Positions 34,926-47,580 of a stretch of DNA of 64,000 bases are shown in pieces (the first letter of the stretch is position 1; each line of letters begins with the position of its first letter). The translations under genes were made by a program, and so were the position numbers. The stretch is from Dryas octopetala (Eukaryota > Streptophyta > Magnoliopsida > Rosales > Rosaceae). The stretch is from contig OY992833.1 in NCBI GenBank assembly GCA_963921425.1, forward strand, positions 10,395,738 through 10,459,737, in the 5' to 3' direction. Below the pieces are notes generated by a model, which worked only from the letters and a program-made list of their open reading frames with translations, searched no databases and was not told the DNA's origin.

Positions 34926-35285
34926 CGCGGGTCTTCGACAACGAGGAGGGAGCCCACTTCGGCCCCAGCCTCATGCTCGGTGGGTCCCACCGCGCCTACA
35001 CCAACGTCTAGAAAGAAGTCTGTGTCGTGCGAGCGCCTAAGAAATAAGTCGGAAAGGGTGGGCGGTGGGGAGGTGAAGGGGTACGTGGGGTGCTGGGTTT
35101 GGTGGTAGGAGTGGGTTTTTTTATTTTTATTTTTTATTATTCTAATATGTATTTATTTAAGGTGATGTTAGGTATAGAGATCATATTGAGTTTGTGAATA
35201 GGTTGTAGTGGGTTTGTTTTTTAATTAATTGCATGTTCTTTTTAGTCTATTTACATTATGTTATAATAGGAACATATTTTTTAGA

Positions 35286-36017
35286 GAGTTGCTATTTGCA
35301 CACCTTTTTTTTTCTATTTGCACACATTTTTTTTTTTTTTTGCACACGCTCTCTATTCAATTTGTGAAATTACCACAATCACCCATTATTAAAAGATAAT
35401 AAAGGACAACATGTTTTTTTTCTGAAAAAACAAAACTCAAAACTACCATCCAACCCCTTGCCAGCCACAGCCCTTCTCGCCAAAGGTCGAGCCCCTCGTT
35501 GCCGGTAGTCAAGCCCCACGCTGCCGGTCCCCTCTTCTCCCTTTCCGTCAGACTGAGGAGGTGCGAAGAGAGAGAGAGAGAGAAAGAGAAAGAGAAAGAG
35601 AAAGAGAAAGAGAAAGAGAAATAAAGAGAAATAAAGGGAGAGGAGGGGCCGACAGTGTGGGTCCGACCGCCGACGATGGGCAGCGTGGTAGGTGGAGGCT
35701 TGCGAGGTGGCTAGGATGGCAAAGGCTTACGGGGTGGCTGGTTTCAGCATCTTTTTGTCCTTTGTTCTTTGTTTTTTTTTTTATTTAAAAATTCACATTT
35801 GGGGTGGGGTGTGTAGTTTGGATGTGTTAGTGGGGTGTGTAGTGTTTGAGTTGGGTGAGTGTGTAGTGAGAAATTTGGTGACATTAATGATGTTGGGGTA
35901 TTTTAGTAATGGGAGGGATGTGTAAAAGAGAAATTTTAAATTTTAAAAAATGGTAGGAGGTGTGTAGGAGAAAAGGATGTGCAAAAATAAAAAAACAGGA
36001 TGTGCAAATAGTAGCTC
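35286..36017. mobile_element. TIR element 2 with CTATTTGCACACC ends, about 730 bp
   Basis: The left end GAGTTGCTATTTGCACACC and the right end GGATGTGCAAATAGTAGCTC are inverted repeats of the same family as at 33,798. The motif TTTGCACAC is repeated twice just inside the left end. The inside holds a GC-rich stretch and a GA/AAAGAG simple repeat. No clear target duplication. Confidence 0.6.
35567..35640. repeat. GA/AAAGAG simple repeat
   Basis: GA units followed by seven or so AAAGAG/AAATAAAGAG units inside TIR element 2. Confidence 0.9.
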
Positions 36018-36359
36018 ACATTTTTTATTAAAGTATTGGGGATACTAATAAATTTGTTAGGTCTAAATAGTGGCACCCTTTGTTTTTCTTGTGTGGTGAG
36101 AGTCGTTTTGATATGTATGAGGTGTGTAGTGAGCCATTGTCTCTTAAGTTATGGGTTTGACACCCCTTGGCTGCAAAATGATATATTTTTGTGCTTGTAA
36201 AGCGTTTGAGCAAGCGTCGACAATTCGACATGTAAGTGGGTTTGCATATTGTTCAAGTGTTTTTTATGTTGAAAAGTTAAAGCATTGAGGTAGAAAATAG
36301 GATTTTATTAAAGTGCAAAAAATCTATGAAATGCCATTAACAATTTGTAAAAAAGTGAG

Positions 36360-36761
36360 GCTATACAGAACATACACCCTTAGCTGCTGAGTTGACCACC
36401 CTAACATATTTTGTCCAACTTTTTTCCTATTTTACCCTTTATTGCAAAAACATAATGAAATCACCAAGATCCATTCGGTGATCATCTACCGAAACATCCA
36501 GCAATGTTCGACAGATAAGTGTCGAATAAATACAAATATTTCGACAGATAAATTATCGAATGCCTTTTTCATTTCCATTTGATGGTTATCCACCGAGTAA
36601 TCTATCAATGTTCAGCATATAACTGTCGAATAACCATAAATATTTCGGTAGATAACTGTCGAATGACTTGATGAACAAAATTGAAATTTTTTGTTTTAAG
36701 GGTAAAGTTGGAATTTTGAAATAAGATGGTCAACTTAGCAGTTTAGGGTGGTCGGAATAGC
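36360..36761. mobile_element. MITE of about 400 bp with internal TCGACAGATAA repeats
   Basis: The left end GCTATACAGAACATACACCC runs on to GCTGAGTTGACCA. The right end, read on the other strand, is GCTATTCCGACCACCCTAAA, then TGCTAAGTTGACCA; these are imperfect TIRs of about 65 bases. Between 36,470 and 36,670 the motif TTCGACAGATAACTGTCGAA and close variants recur about four times; the motif is itself palindromic. No coding sequence. Confidence 0.65.
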
Positions 36762-37417
36762 ACTGGCCTTTGTAAAAACCTAAATTGACCTCAACTTTTA
36801 CAATAAAACTTTCATGTTACACTCTTACTTGATAAAAAAGATAGAAATAATAAGTGTATGTATCCTTTATAAATAAACTTTCATGTGGCGTAAATATTGC
36901 CCACTTAAAGGGGCAAAATCTTCAAGATGATTATAAGAGAGATCAAGATATGCTAGACAAACCATGTTAGTGAAAACATCTGGCCGGGATGGGACCTTGT
37001 CATTTATTTCCCATTAATCCAATATGGACAAGGTTGGTGCTGACTTTGGCTATCCAATTAATAGGATTATCGATCAGAGAGTTTGAAGAATTAATGGAGG
37101 AAAGTGATCTCACATCAACATTAGGAAGACTACATGAAGGTAACTGAAGTTCTATAGTGATTGGAGCTTGCTTATAGATGGCCATTAATTTAATAATGAT
37201 GTTTTAAGTGGGGGTTACATTTGGGATCTCTCTCTCTCTCTCTCTAATTGGTAGCTTATACTACTTTGTGCTTTTAATTTCTCTCAAAACCCACCGACAA
37301 TTAATATTAATTTTCGAGGTCGAAGAACTAATAACCATGACAAGGAAACATTAACAAACTTTATCATACTAATTTCATCCTTATTTCTTTATATTTTTAA
37401 GAGAATAACTCTCTTCC

Positions 37418-37448
<31 letters not shown>

Positions 37449-38540
37449 AAAAAACGTACACCCCAGTTCTACCCCAACCTGTTTTTTCCCTTCCCTGCAA
37501 TTACATTCAAAGTTGCAATTAACATGGAAAAATCAATTAAACAACATAAATGAGACATGATATAAAAAGATAAAATAAGCAAAATGAAAAGTTAAAAAAT
37601 ATAAGGAATTGTTAGAAAGGATGATGAATTAGGAATATGAGATGGGAAGAGTTGAGGACAAGAAATTGAAAGAGAAAATTGGGTGAGAAAAATTAGGGGT
37701 AACTGGATTTTGGAGGGATAAAATGGTCTTTCAATAAAAATGATTTTAATGTGATATTATAAATAAATAATGATGTGTACAATTATCAACAACAAAACAA
37801 ATAGTGACGTGTACAATTTAATTTTCCCACATCAGATTGAGGCAAAAGATTTGGAGGCCCCAAATTTTTTCCCTTTATGATTTATACTTTATACTCATTA
37901 TAAATTGGTGGTTTGGTTGAAAAATGCTAAAAAATGGGCCTATTCAAACCAAAGTAAAAGTTGCTACAAAATTGAACAAAAAACCAAACAAAGAAACTCT
38001 ATTGTTCTCGGGCTGGGCCAAAACCGACCCACCCAACCTGCCACCCCTACTAGGCCGAACCTGACTAACCTGCTTATATGGTAGGCAGTTTGGATTGGCC
38101 AGGCCTCAACCCGAGGACTCGGCCCGATTAACGGGTTAGGCCTCAACCCGACCACCGCCCGGCTCTAGTTTAGTAACACTTCGTGAAAGATGATACATGT
38201 CAGGGAATGAGGAAAAAGCAAGGAAATGATAATAATGATTTTTTTTTATTTCCAAAATGCACTATTTGCAAAATGACTAGTTTAGTGACACTTTGTGAGA
38301 GATGATGCATGTCAGGAAATGAGGAAAAAATTTATACAGAATGATTCAAAAATTAAGAATTAAAGATTCAAAAATAAAATCAGCATTAAATATATTCTTT
38401 TTCCTCTTTTAACGTTTTAGTTTCATATAGTTTTACAATTTCTCCCATATATTATCCCTCTCTGGCTATAAAAACGGTAAACGAATCATAAAGTTTCAAA
38501 AGACTGGTTACCAAAATTGTAATTACAAATTGTTCATGCT
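36762..38540. other. Intergenic DNA with simple repeats, no gene seen
   Basis: The stretch holds a short CT run near 37,230, a run of about 23 C followed by about 17 A (37,417-37,455), and a CCCGACCC/AACCCG-rich part at 38,020-38,160 of the kind found in plant transposon debris. The 3' end of IMP4 lies at its right edge. Confidence 0.5.
38167..38330. repeat. Pair of 52-bp direct repeats 111 bases apart
   Basis: TAGTTTAGTAACACTTCGTG and the following 30 bases recur from 38,278 with about five changes. Confidence 0.85.
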
Positions 38541-39812
38541 TTAATCCCCTATAAACTTCTGTTTCTTGGCTGTGTTCATGTATGGCCTGATGACCCATTC
38601 AGTCAGGGCTTCACTCTGATCCACTGTTCCTAACCTTATCTGTAAAACAAATGCGAAAAAGTGTCAAAAAGTAATATAATGAAATATTAAACACTAGTAG
38701 TCATAAACATAGAAAAAGACCGAAAATGACCTTAACCAAGAAGCCAGGTCATTAGATCATCACACTACCAGCACATTGAAATCCGAACCTCAAACCTGGG
38801 GACTAGACCCAAAGTCCGAACCTCAACCCGGAATCTTGGATCCAAGACCCTGGACTTGGGCCTTGAACCCCAAACTCGGGCTTCGAGCCCTAGTCTTTAG
38901 ACCTAAGCCCCTAACCTTGAACCCCAAATCCTAAGCCCTAGGTCTGGGACTCAATACACTAATACCAAGTCATTTTCAAAATTTTTGAAATTCCATAACA
39001 ATTTTCATATTTGATACCGAACTTGTTTCCAAAACATCAAAACCACTAAGAATAGAATGCACATTTTGAGTTGGATACTAGTTTTTTAAACCTATTTTTA
39101 GATCATGAACCAAACAGACCCTAAAATTACCATCATTTTCTAGCATTTGTTAGTAAATAAAGAGATTAAAAAAAAAATCCACCAACCCAACAAACAGGTT
39201 TCTCCCAATGTGCTTGAACCTAGAAAAGGTAGGGCAAAGGATAGGAAGGGTAAGACATAATTGGGCACAGGTTTTTTTGTAAGACGTTCAAGGCAGAACA
39301 CTTAACTGCGTAAACCTGTCTTTTGGAGCCAACTACCATCAGACAAATACAGTGACCTTAGAAACACAATTCTTCAAGCACCAAAAAAGAGACTTAAGCA
39401 AACTGATATTGAAGAATTTGGGTGCAGATTGCAACAATCAGAAAGAAGCAGAGAGGTATACAAATAAATAAAAAAATATTTTATATATATACAGGCTCAT
39501 TCAGGTGCAAACGTTCACACATTCACACATAGCATCAAGCACTCGGTAATCACTTCCGAGTGCTCAGTAGTGTATAATTTTTCAATACTGAGCGCTCGAT
39601 CCTAGTTTGTCGGCATTGTGTTTGGGTTTTAGGTCATTGTATACCCTAGGGGGGTATGGGGTGAACTTGTTGGCTTATACCCTAAAAAAGGGCAGAGGAA
39701 GCAGCGCTTGGCAATAAGCGATCTCCTGTTTTAAAAAAACTTCATCGAGCTCTCGGCGGCGCTATATACCGAGCGCTCGATAGCAAGTTCGCACTTCGCA
39801 CCTGAACGGCTC

Positions 39813-39847
<35 letters not shown>

Positions 39848-42800
39848 TTACACAAAAGCCACATCCACAATTCCATGGGGAAGGTAAAAGTAACAGAGAC
39901 TTTTAACAACTGTTTCCCACAGAACATCAACAACATCCCCCATGTGAATGTAAAATGAAGCACATGTGACATCATTGCAAGAAGCAAAAATTTATCGATA
40001 ATGAAGATAAAGTGAATGAAATGTGAAGTAATAACCTTAAATAGCCTCAATTCAAATCGAGGACCAATCTCCTTCAGCTCAATGGATTTAGGACCTCCAT
40101 GCTTCTCATAAACATGATGCCTGCAGGTTCTCAAATTGTTAATGGAAAATCAAAGCAAGACATGTGCACTTAGAGAATACTACAGTCCTAGATAAGAAAT
40201 ATCTGACTGTATAAGAATTATAACGAATCCGATGGTACAATTGCTCACTAAATCAATCCTTAAAGACAAAATAGGGAAAAAAAACACAAAAAAAGCTAGT
40301 TTGCATCAAATTATGGAAACAGTAGCATAAATATTTATTCTGACTGAAAAAATGGGAGCCCAAAGAGCTATTTTTAAAGCACAGCACTAACAATGTATAA
40401 AATACCAACCAGTCATCCACAAAAAAAATAAAAATGTTATGGAAAGAAAGGGGCTTTCTCTAAGTGTAAAATGCTCCAAAGCAGTACTATTTCCACCCCC
40501 AAACTGCTTGACCCACCCACAAAATTGAAAACAACAAACTTTATTACTCAATTCATTCACCAACATTCCCAAAATACCCTAATCCTAACAATTTTTGTGT
40601 TAGTTCTTGATGGCAATGCCTATGGCAGCTACCTCTAACCCTAACCCTAATTATTTTATTGCTGGTTATGGATGACACCGGCCATGTTAACCATTAGAGC
40701 TGCCATGGCCGCTGTCATTGTTAGTACTAAGAGTTCTCTTATTTAATGAGTCTTTTAGTATTTCTTGGAGTCTTGGGAGTTCTATTAGAAACCTTAAATA
40801 TGACCATCTCTTGTAAGCAAATCAGATTTGGATGAGTGAAAAATTTAAAGGTTGTTCAAGGCTCGGTGCCCTGATATCTCCTCCTCTACTTTCTTCCCCC
40901 TTCTCCTCCTTCCTATAATTCTCTATTTCTCTAGTTTCTCTTAAATTAAAGCAACCATAAAACTTTTCTATTTACCAAAATTTTTATCATCTAAAGCCCA
41001 CCATAATCATAGGAAACACCCACCTTATGTTGTCCTACATCAGTCAAGTATCCGTCGTAATTTGTGCACAAACTCAGTTGGAAGCTTAACGGTCGACGAG
41101 AACCTTAACTAGGCAACATCTCACTACCTATGATGCAAAGAATCCAGAACCAACATAGAATGTCTTTGAACTTGTAATCTAAAAGATGACCAAAATAATA
41201 TTTTCGCATGTAAATGCCATGGCATCTCCGGGTATTATAGATTCCAGCATAGACTTTTTCTTTCCATTTTTTTTTTTTTCTTATAAATAGGGTGGGCAGG
41301 AGGTCGGTTCAACCCAACAACTGACCCAAACAGACCGAATTTCTGTAATCTGGTTCGGTTGCTGTGTGGCATTTCCCAACCTGAACCGAGATTCAAAGGG
41401 TATTACTGGGTTCTCAAATCCATCAAACCGACGGTAACCAACCCGACCCGACCACTGTCCTCATTAATAAAATTATGCATGCATATAATATTATTATTGA
41501 AAAAATGGCATGCATAGAGGCCACAAACTCTGAACAATCTTTCACCGTGAAATTTTTTTTTATACATTTATTACAAGATATTTAAGCACAATAGCAGAAA
41601 AAGAGAAAAGGAAAGGAAGAAAGAAAAGTGCACCAGCAAGACTACTGATAGAGTGACTTAGAGAAACAAGAAAAAGTTCTTACGATTTAAGTTAAGATTA
41701 GGTGGAGGTTGCCAGGGACAAGTTCTTACAATTTAATCTTCATGATGATTAAGCTTATGACACCAACTAAACGATATCCTCAACAAGCATCCCTACAGGT
41801 ATGTAACAACAAACCAACCTGAATGAAATGTAATCAGACTGATTGGCAAAAGTGATTATTCGTTTCGTATCTGGCTTTGGCACTGGAAAGAGATGCTTTA
41901 AAATATTTGCTGTCCTCTCACCCAACTATTAACAATCAAGAAAAAAATAATAATAAAACAGTCCATAGGTCAGCAATTAAGAAGACCAACTCAAAAATAT
42001 GAAGTGATGCAAATATACATAAGATTAAGATGGGTAGTAGTACACCATATGCAAGGAGTCAAGGAATCAGAAAAACATAAGAATACAGAAACAAATAATA
42101 ATCAGGGGTAGGTTATCAATAAAGACAGAAGCACCAACATCAAACCAAGTTGGATACGATGGTGCTTCCAACAGAAAAATTCCCCATATTATTTTCGTAG
42201 TCATTATTTAAGTCATAAATACTGTAATGCTGATTTATTTAAAGAACAATTATCATTCTTCTCACTGAAGTCTGAACCATAGAATCAATCTCAGTGGTCA
42301 CATTTTCAATTAGAACAATGGGGTCTGATCTTTCTTGGCAAAATATATTGAGTAAAGAGAGCAATCAAGATGTTGAAATCTTTAAATGTGATATGATACC
42401 TTAGTCGTGAAATTGTTAAGAATCAAATGTGGATAAACCTGCGGCATCGTTCCCATGGCTTTCTTGTCCTTGATGTCATGTCTTGTAACCTAAAAGTAAA
42501 ATACTATTAGCAGAGTGAATAAACTAAAAAAGTCAAAGCATAGATCCAGTGCAAGCACCACAAAGTCACAAAAGCAACCAAAAAAAAATTGAGCAAACTT
42601 AAACATTAGTTAATTCATAAATATGGTTTAATTTCAATGTTCATCATGATTGGCATTCTACAACTGTTACTTTCACCTCTTCCTTTTATGTTTCTTTGCA
42701 CTACAGAGCTGATGCTTTTTTTTTTTGTTATTATTATATTTTTATTTTTATTTTTGATGTCTCGGGTATCCTGATCTTTGACCCGACTAATCCCGAGGGC

Positions 42801-45800
42801 ACGTGTAGACCCACCAATCCGGACGGTCAGGACAAAACCCCAACTCCATCAATAGTCGATAGTGGAATTGGGTGGTGGTGGCCCCAACTGGAGTGTATGC
42901 ACCCAGTGGGGATCGAACTGAGGACCTTGCAAACTAGGCAGACTTCCCCAACTCGTCCTTTACCACTGGACTCTAATAATATATTTATATTATTAGATTC
43001 GCCAAGATTAACTGTGCATGGACTGTACTAGTGGTCCAAGGACTTTCAGGGGCCATCTCAAGTTATTGGATTGCCTTTTATGTTTGGTTTCCCAATTTTA
43101 GATCCTAGTCTACTAAGAGACTATATAGATCCATAAACTCTTTTCATTCAACAACAATATCTTTCAGTAAATGTTACCAGAAGCTATGAGGCTGTCTTGG
43201 TGGATTTAAGCAACAGAAGTTTCATTTCTAGTGTGAGGCCGAGATTTATCATCTTCAACTTTATTTTAATTGTTGCAACTTTACAATGAGTTTCTATCAT
43301 TAACTAAACTTTGTTTAAGCGAATTAACCCTTAAAATCACAAATTTGAAAACCTTAGCACATCTCTTCCTCAAGCACTGTTTCCAGTAACCAAAAAATCT
43401 CTGATTCCTGATAGAAATAAAACTTAATCCCTTTCTAGCCCAATTCAAACCTTTAGACCATGATCCCTCTCTTCCACTTTTCAAAACTGTATCTCTGCCT
43501 CACTTTCTCCTAAGTTTTGTTGCTGAAGACTACTAGAAACTTCCTGTTGTCCGAATTTCTTTTCTGCTGTTCTACATCAGTTTTAATATCAAGAAATTTG
43601 CCCTGCATTAACACAAAGATTATTACACTACTTACCACATTGAGTAGTTGAAAATAAGCTGTTGGACCAAACGGAAGGTGGCTTATAATCAAACCATCTG
43701 GAACACCACGATGTTCATGAACCAACACAACATCTGTAAAATCATGTGCACGGCAAGTTTCAATGATTTCAGAAATAACCTGCAGGGTTTGGAGAAAAAA
43801 AAAAAAAAAAAAGAGTCAAGTAGATGCTTTACTATGCAGAAGGACCAAAGCATCAGAACCATGATAGGTATTATCCTCAAATGTGATAGGAGGTCAAGAA
43901 GGACCAACTCTTTTCATTTTTTTAACACATTGCAAGAATTCCAACACTTAAGAGAAATAGAATAACACAGAAAAGAATTAGTGGTTTCACCTTAAACAAA
44001 AATAAAAAAATCACACCATGTTCTCAAGTAAAGGAACCATAAATCGCAGCACAAATGTAAAAGCACAAAGAATCACACAAAAGAGTGATGAAACTGAATG
44101 CGCAGCAAATATCTGCCAATAACTCAATGTTTGGAAATGCATGGTTGATTCATAAGAGGTGAAACACCACTATGCAGAAAAAATATTGGCAAATAAGTAA
44201 GTTCAGAGTAGAGCTTCATCACTTGTCTGGTGTCTGTGGTTAGACTTAAATGGCAGTGCTTTCAATGGAGTCAAGGATTCATTTAAAGACTTAGGAAGGG
44301 CTATTTCTTGAGAAGGCTGTTTGAGTGGACAAAAAGGTTATCTCCATCTTTTTATCCTATTTTCCTTACCTTTTTTTTCACCTATTTGTATATACTTCTT
44401 GTGTACTCAGGTAATGCCCCCCTGGCATTTGTTTAATAAAACCGTGTTAGTAACTTACTTAAAAAGAAGTCACTTATCAATAAGTCATATTTACGGGAAA
44501 AAAAAAATATATATATATAATATGTTGATTCTCAATTTCTTATTACTATTGAAGAGTCAAAACTTTCCAACAAGCTGAATTAATTGGACAATTCGCAACT
44601 TTATATTACCACTAGCAAGAAATGCAAGTCGACCACACTGATAAGGTAGGGAAGAACCAAGCTAAGATATATTAAACTGAACTCCTCGAATTATGAACAT
44701 ACTGGGAGAGAATTAGATTTATACATAAGTTCTTACCAGATGCATGGGTATTAAAAAGGAACAACTTTTAAATGGCATTAGGCAGCTGCCAAGCTTGTTT
44801 TCCTATGCTTGTACACAATGTTCTAGCCATTCAATACCATAAATACATAAACTAAGCATTCCACAAAACACGGAGAATTCAATTTCACCGGGTCCATGTC
44901 GGAGACAGCGGGGCAGTCGTTACACCATTCGTGCAGGTCGCTACTTATGCGACAAGGAATGTAAAAGCAACAGGAAGAATTACTCAGATACCAGTAAGTG
45001 AGGCTTTTTTAGGTCATGTTGTAATGAAAAACTAAATGCTTTAATTAATTTTCTTTATCATACGAAGGGTGTAATGCATATTTCTTGATTTAAAATTCAT
45101 GAGGCATATTCTTGACCTCCACGTAAGAACAACAAAAACAAAACATGGAAACTGGCTTACAGTCCAAGTTCATCATCAAGCAACCATGGATTTAAGTATA
45201 CCGAACAGGGAAAAAAAATAAGCCAAGAAAGATTGGGAAAACAGTGCACCAACCTGGCCACCACGATTCATTTGTTGTGCATTAGGAAAAACAAATTTCA
45301 GTTCCTGCAACAACAGTGGCATTTGAACCATAATATCAAAAATCAAAACCAACCTTGAAAAATACCAACAAAGTGAACACAAAAAGTTCAGCAAGATGAA
45401 TAAATATATACATATATATATACATATATGAATATATGATATGAAAGAAACAGGATATACCAACCTTTGCAAATTGTATTAGCGGAGCACTCGGATCCCG
45501 AGAAGTAGTTAGCAGAATTTTTGGATCTGTTTCTGATGCGTTTGCATACTCATCATCGATATGTGACCTTGGGACTAGGATTCAGAAATGAAAATTATGA
45601 AGAATCACTAGCTTGATAAAATGTAAAACTAAATATTACATAACAAATACATGTTAAAATTATTATCGAATACATTATAAACTATTATACATAAACAAGA
45701 AATATAATACTTTTAAAGACAAGAAAAAAAATATGACCCTTCCTATTTTCTGTTTAGTGCAGAAAGAATAAAGGATGCTCCTCAAATTCTACAGCAGACA

Positions 45801-47404
45801 AAAGACTAAACCATGTGATAAAGTTTTGTACAGCCTAATTTTTGTTTTTGATAAGTAAATAATATAATTAAGAAAAAGAAAAAAAGCCAAGAAGAGTGCT
45901 CCTTCCCCACACCCAGTACCATATTGAATTTCCTCCCCCTTTGAACTCCTCTGTAACCAAAAAATGCTCTTCTCCATCCATGGGTCAATTATTCCACTCC
46001 ATCCAGAAAGACAGGAAGATGTTGAACTGAATTTCTATCCAAACCGTGATATTTGCTTTAAGACAAAATGACCATGCAGCCTAACAAAACTCACCAACCG
46101 AGCAAGGTAAAACCCAATTTACCCCAATTAAAAAACATAAATACCCAAGCTACCATGCAATACAACAAAAGAATTTTTGTTATGAGAAACAAAAACTCTT
46201 ATTAATGAAAGTAAGGAAGTACAATACAGGGGACAAGATGTCCCACTGTTCAGCAATGTAACAAAAGATGACCCACAGTTTCTTTTATTAATATAACACC
46301 TATTAACCAGAATTCTTCCACTCAAACTCAAATTATCAATTATTGAAATTTTCTTATGAGTTGCAGTCCACCTGAAATGGGCTACCTCCAACGGTGGTAT
46401 GCTTGTATAGTCTCATCTTCTCAACATTCAATTTTTAATGGATGTCCTCGAAAAGGCCAATTTTTAGTCTCATGTACCTCTTTTGCTTTTTTAGTTTTGA
46501 CTTGTTACCTCTTATATGAAACTGAAGTAGTGCCATGGTTGGCATTAGAATTTTTCAAAGTTCTGATTTTAAAAACCAGCTGCAAATCCATAAATATACA
46601 CATCTGAAACTTTAATATAGCTTTTTTATTTCAAACTAGGGGGTTTCCACAAAATCAGTCTGGCAACTTGATGGCTGCTCGTCTCATGCCCAATTTCGTC
46701 CTAACTACTGAATCTACAATGAATGTTCAACAGTCTAGACGAGTCACATGATTACTCCAAACACTCTGCAAACCCACCAAAACGTCCCTCCTCCTTTTCA
46801 TACTCAACAGAACCATCAAATATAACATCTCGACTCCTTTCTCCTCTTTGAATTTCAACTAGATTATCAAATAACTGCAAAAAGTATCTCAACTACTGGA
46901 TTTACAAATGTCACCATATCACTTCTAAATGCCAACAATAAACGACAGACTAGTGCAATTTCAAGCTAATGTCATTTGGGTCATTTATTTTTTCAAGCAA
47001 AAGCATCAATAGGCAGCTGACTCAGTCAAACTTAATTCCCACATTTTCACAAAACAAAAAGAAAAGTAACAGAAAATACACCCATTCTTCTGAAAAACTC
47101 AAAAACAGATAAACCCATCATACCAGCAGTGTTTTCATCCTCCAGATCGATTTCTTGACGAAGCACTGCCTCCTCATTCCTAAGCTCAGTAGGAATCGGT
47201 TTCCCCTCTACAAGAAAAGTTAGTAGTTAGGTGCAACCCAGAAAATTCAACGTACAAATAAAGAACAGAGAGGACATAGAGAGTGGTGAAACCTTCTAGA
47301 GCTTCTCTGATCTTGCGCTTCTTCTCGTAGAGCAACCGTTGCTTTCCTTCTAAGCTCTTTCTGTACAAGTACTCCCTTCTTAATCTAATGTTTCTGCGCA
47401 ACAT
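38541..47404 (-). CDS. IMP4: IMP4, U3 snoRNP protein (Brix domain), complete nine-exon gene
   Basis: Exons in gene order: 47404-47293, 47207-47124, 45574-45465, 45304-45254, 43779-43636, 42489-42400, 41925-41819, 40120-40036 and 38639-38541. All introns are GT-AG, and the 882-nt frame codes for 293 residues, the usual length for plant IMP4. It starts [20 protein letters not shown] and ends [11 protein letters not shown]. The Brix domain covers about residues 83-262, with [57 protein letters not shown] and RFELRLF as clear family signatures. IMP4 works in the nucleolus with IMP3 and MPP10 in the U3 small nucleolar RNP, promoting pairing of U3 with pre-rRNA for 18S rRNA maturation. Introns total 8 kb (longest 1698) and host a SINE and a TIR element, yet no exon is damaged. 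The start is fixed by the conserved first exon. Functionality is very likely. Confidence 0.97.
39491..39815. mobile_element. TIR element (MITE) in the last IMP4 intron
   Basis: The left end ACAGGCTCATTCAGGTGCAA and the right end, read on the other strand, ACAGAGCCGTTCAGGTGCGA form imperfect TIRs. The inside contains inverted copies of CGAGTGCTC/GAGCGCTCG. TA-rich microsatellites lie on both sides, so a target duplication cannot be told from the repeat. Confidence 0.6.
42715..42972 (-). mobile_element. tRNA-derived SINE in IMP4 intron 5
   Basis: On the minus strand the unit begins GAGTCCAGTGGTAAAGGACG, which fits a pol III A box, and about 35 bases later has AGTTCGATCCCC, which fits a B box (GGTTCGANNCC). 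A 3' tail rich in A and T follows (the T/A-rich stretch at 42,716-42,758 on the plus strand). This is the layout of plant SINEs. It has the same orientation as IMP4. It is not a tRNA gene, since no cloverleaf can be formed beyond the two boxes. Confidence 0.7.
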
Positions 47405-47470
47405 ATTCTTCTCCGCGCAACAGAGAGCCCTACACAGACAGGCGGAGAGAACGCAAGGACCGTGCGGAGG

Positions 47471-47480
47471 TTTAGGGTTT
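47471..47480 (-). promoter_or_regulatory. Telo-box in the IMP4 promoter or leader
   Basis: In gene orientation this reads AAACCCTAAA, 67-76 bases ahead of the ATG. Telo-boxes (AAACCCTA) are well-known elements in promoters of plant ribosomal protein and ribosome biogenesis genes, active in dividing cells. Its presence fits the role of IMP4. Confidence 0.75.
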
Positions 47481-47566
47481 AGAGATTTAAAAGAGAGATG
47501 GCCTAATTGAAAGACAACGTGTAATACTAGGGGTATTTTGGTAAATTCAGACCATAACGGGTGTGC

Positions 47567-47577
47567 TTTTATATAAG
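47567..47577 (-). promoter_or_regulatory. Possible TATA box of IMP4
   Basis: CTTATATAAAAG, about 165 bases ahead of the ATG in gene orientation. The position suits a leader of about 130 bases that would contain the telo-box, so use of this TATA is uncertain; many housekeeping plant genes lack one. Confidence 0.35.
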
Positions 47578-47580
47578 GGT

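Noticed and set aside
35561-35788. Arg/Glu-rich open frame
   Set aside because: It is the translation of a GA/AAAGAG simple repeat inside a TIR element.
40632-40650. Interstitial telomere repeat
   Set aside because: Only about two and a half CCCTAAC units are present, which is within chance in AT-rich intron DNA.
42715-42972. A tRNA gene on the minus strand
   Set aside because: A and B boxes are present but no cloverleaf, acceptor stem or anticodon arm can be formed, and an A/T-rich tail follows; a SINE fits better.
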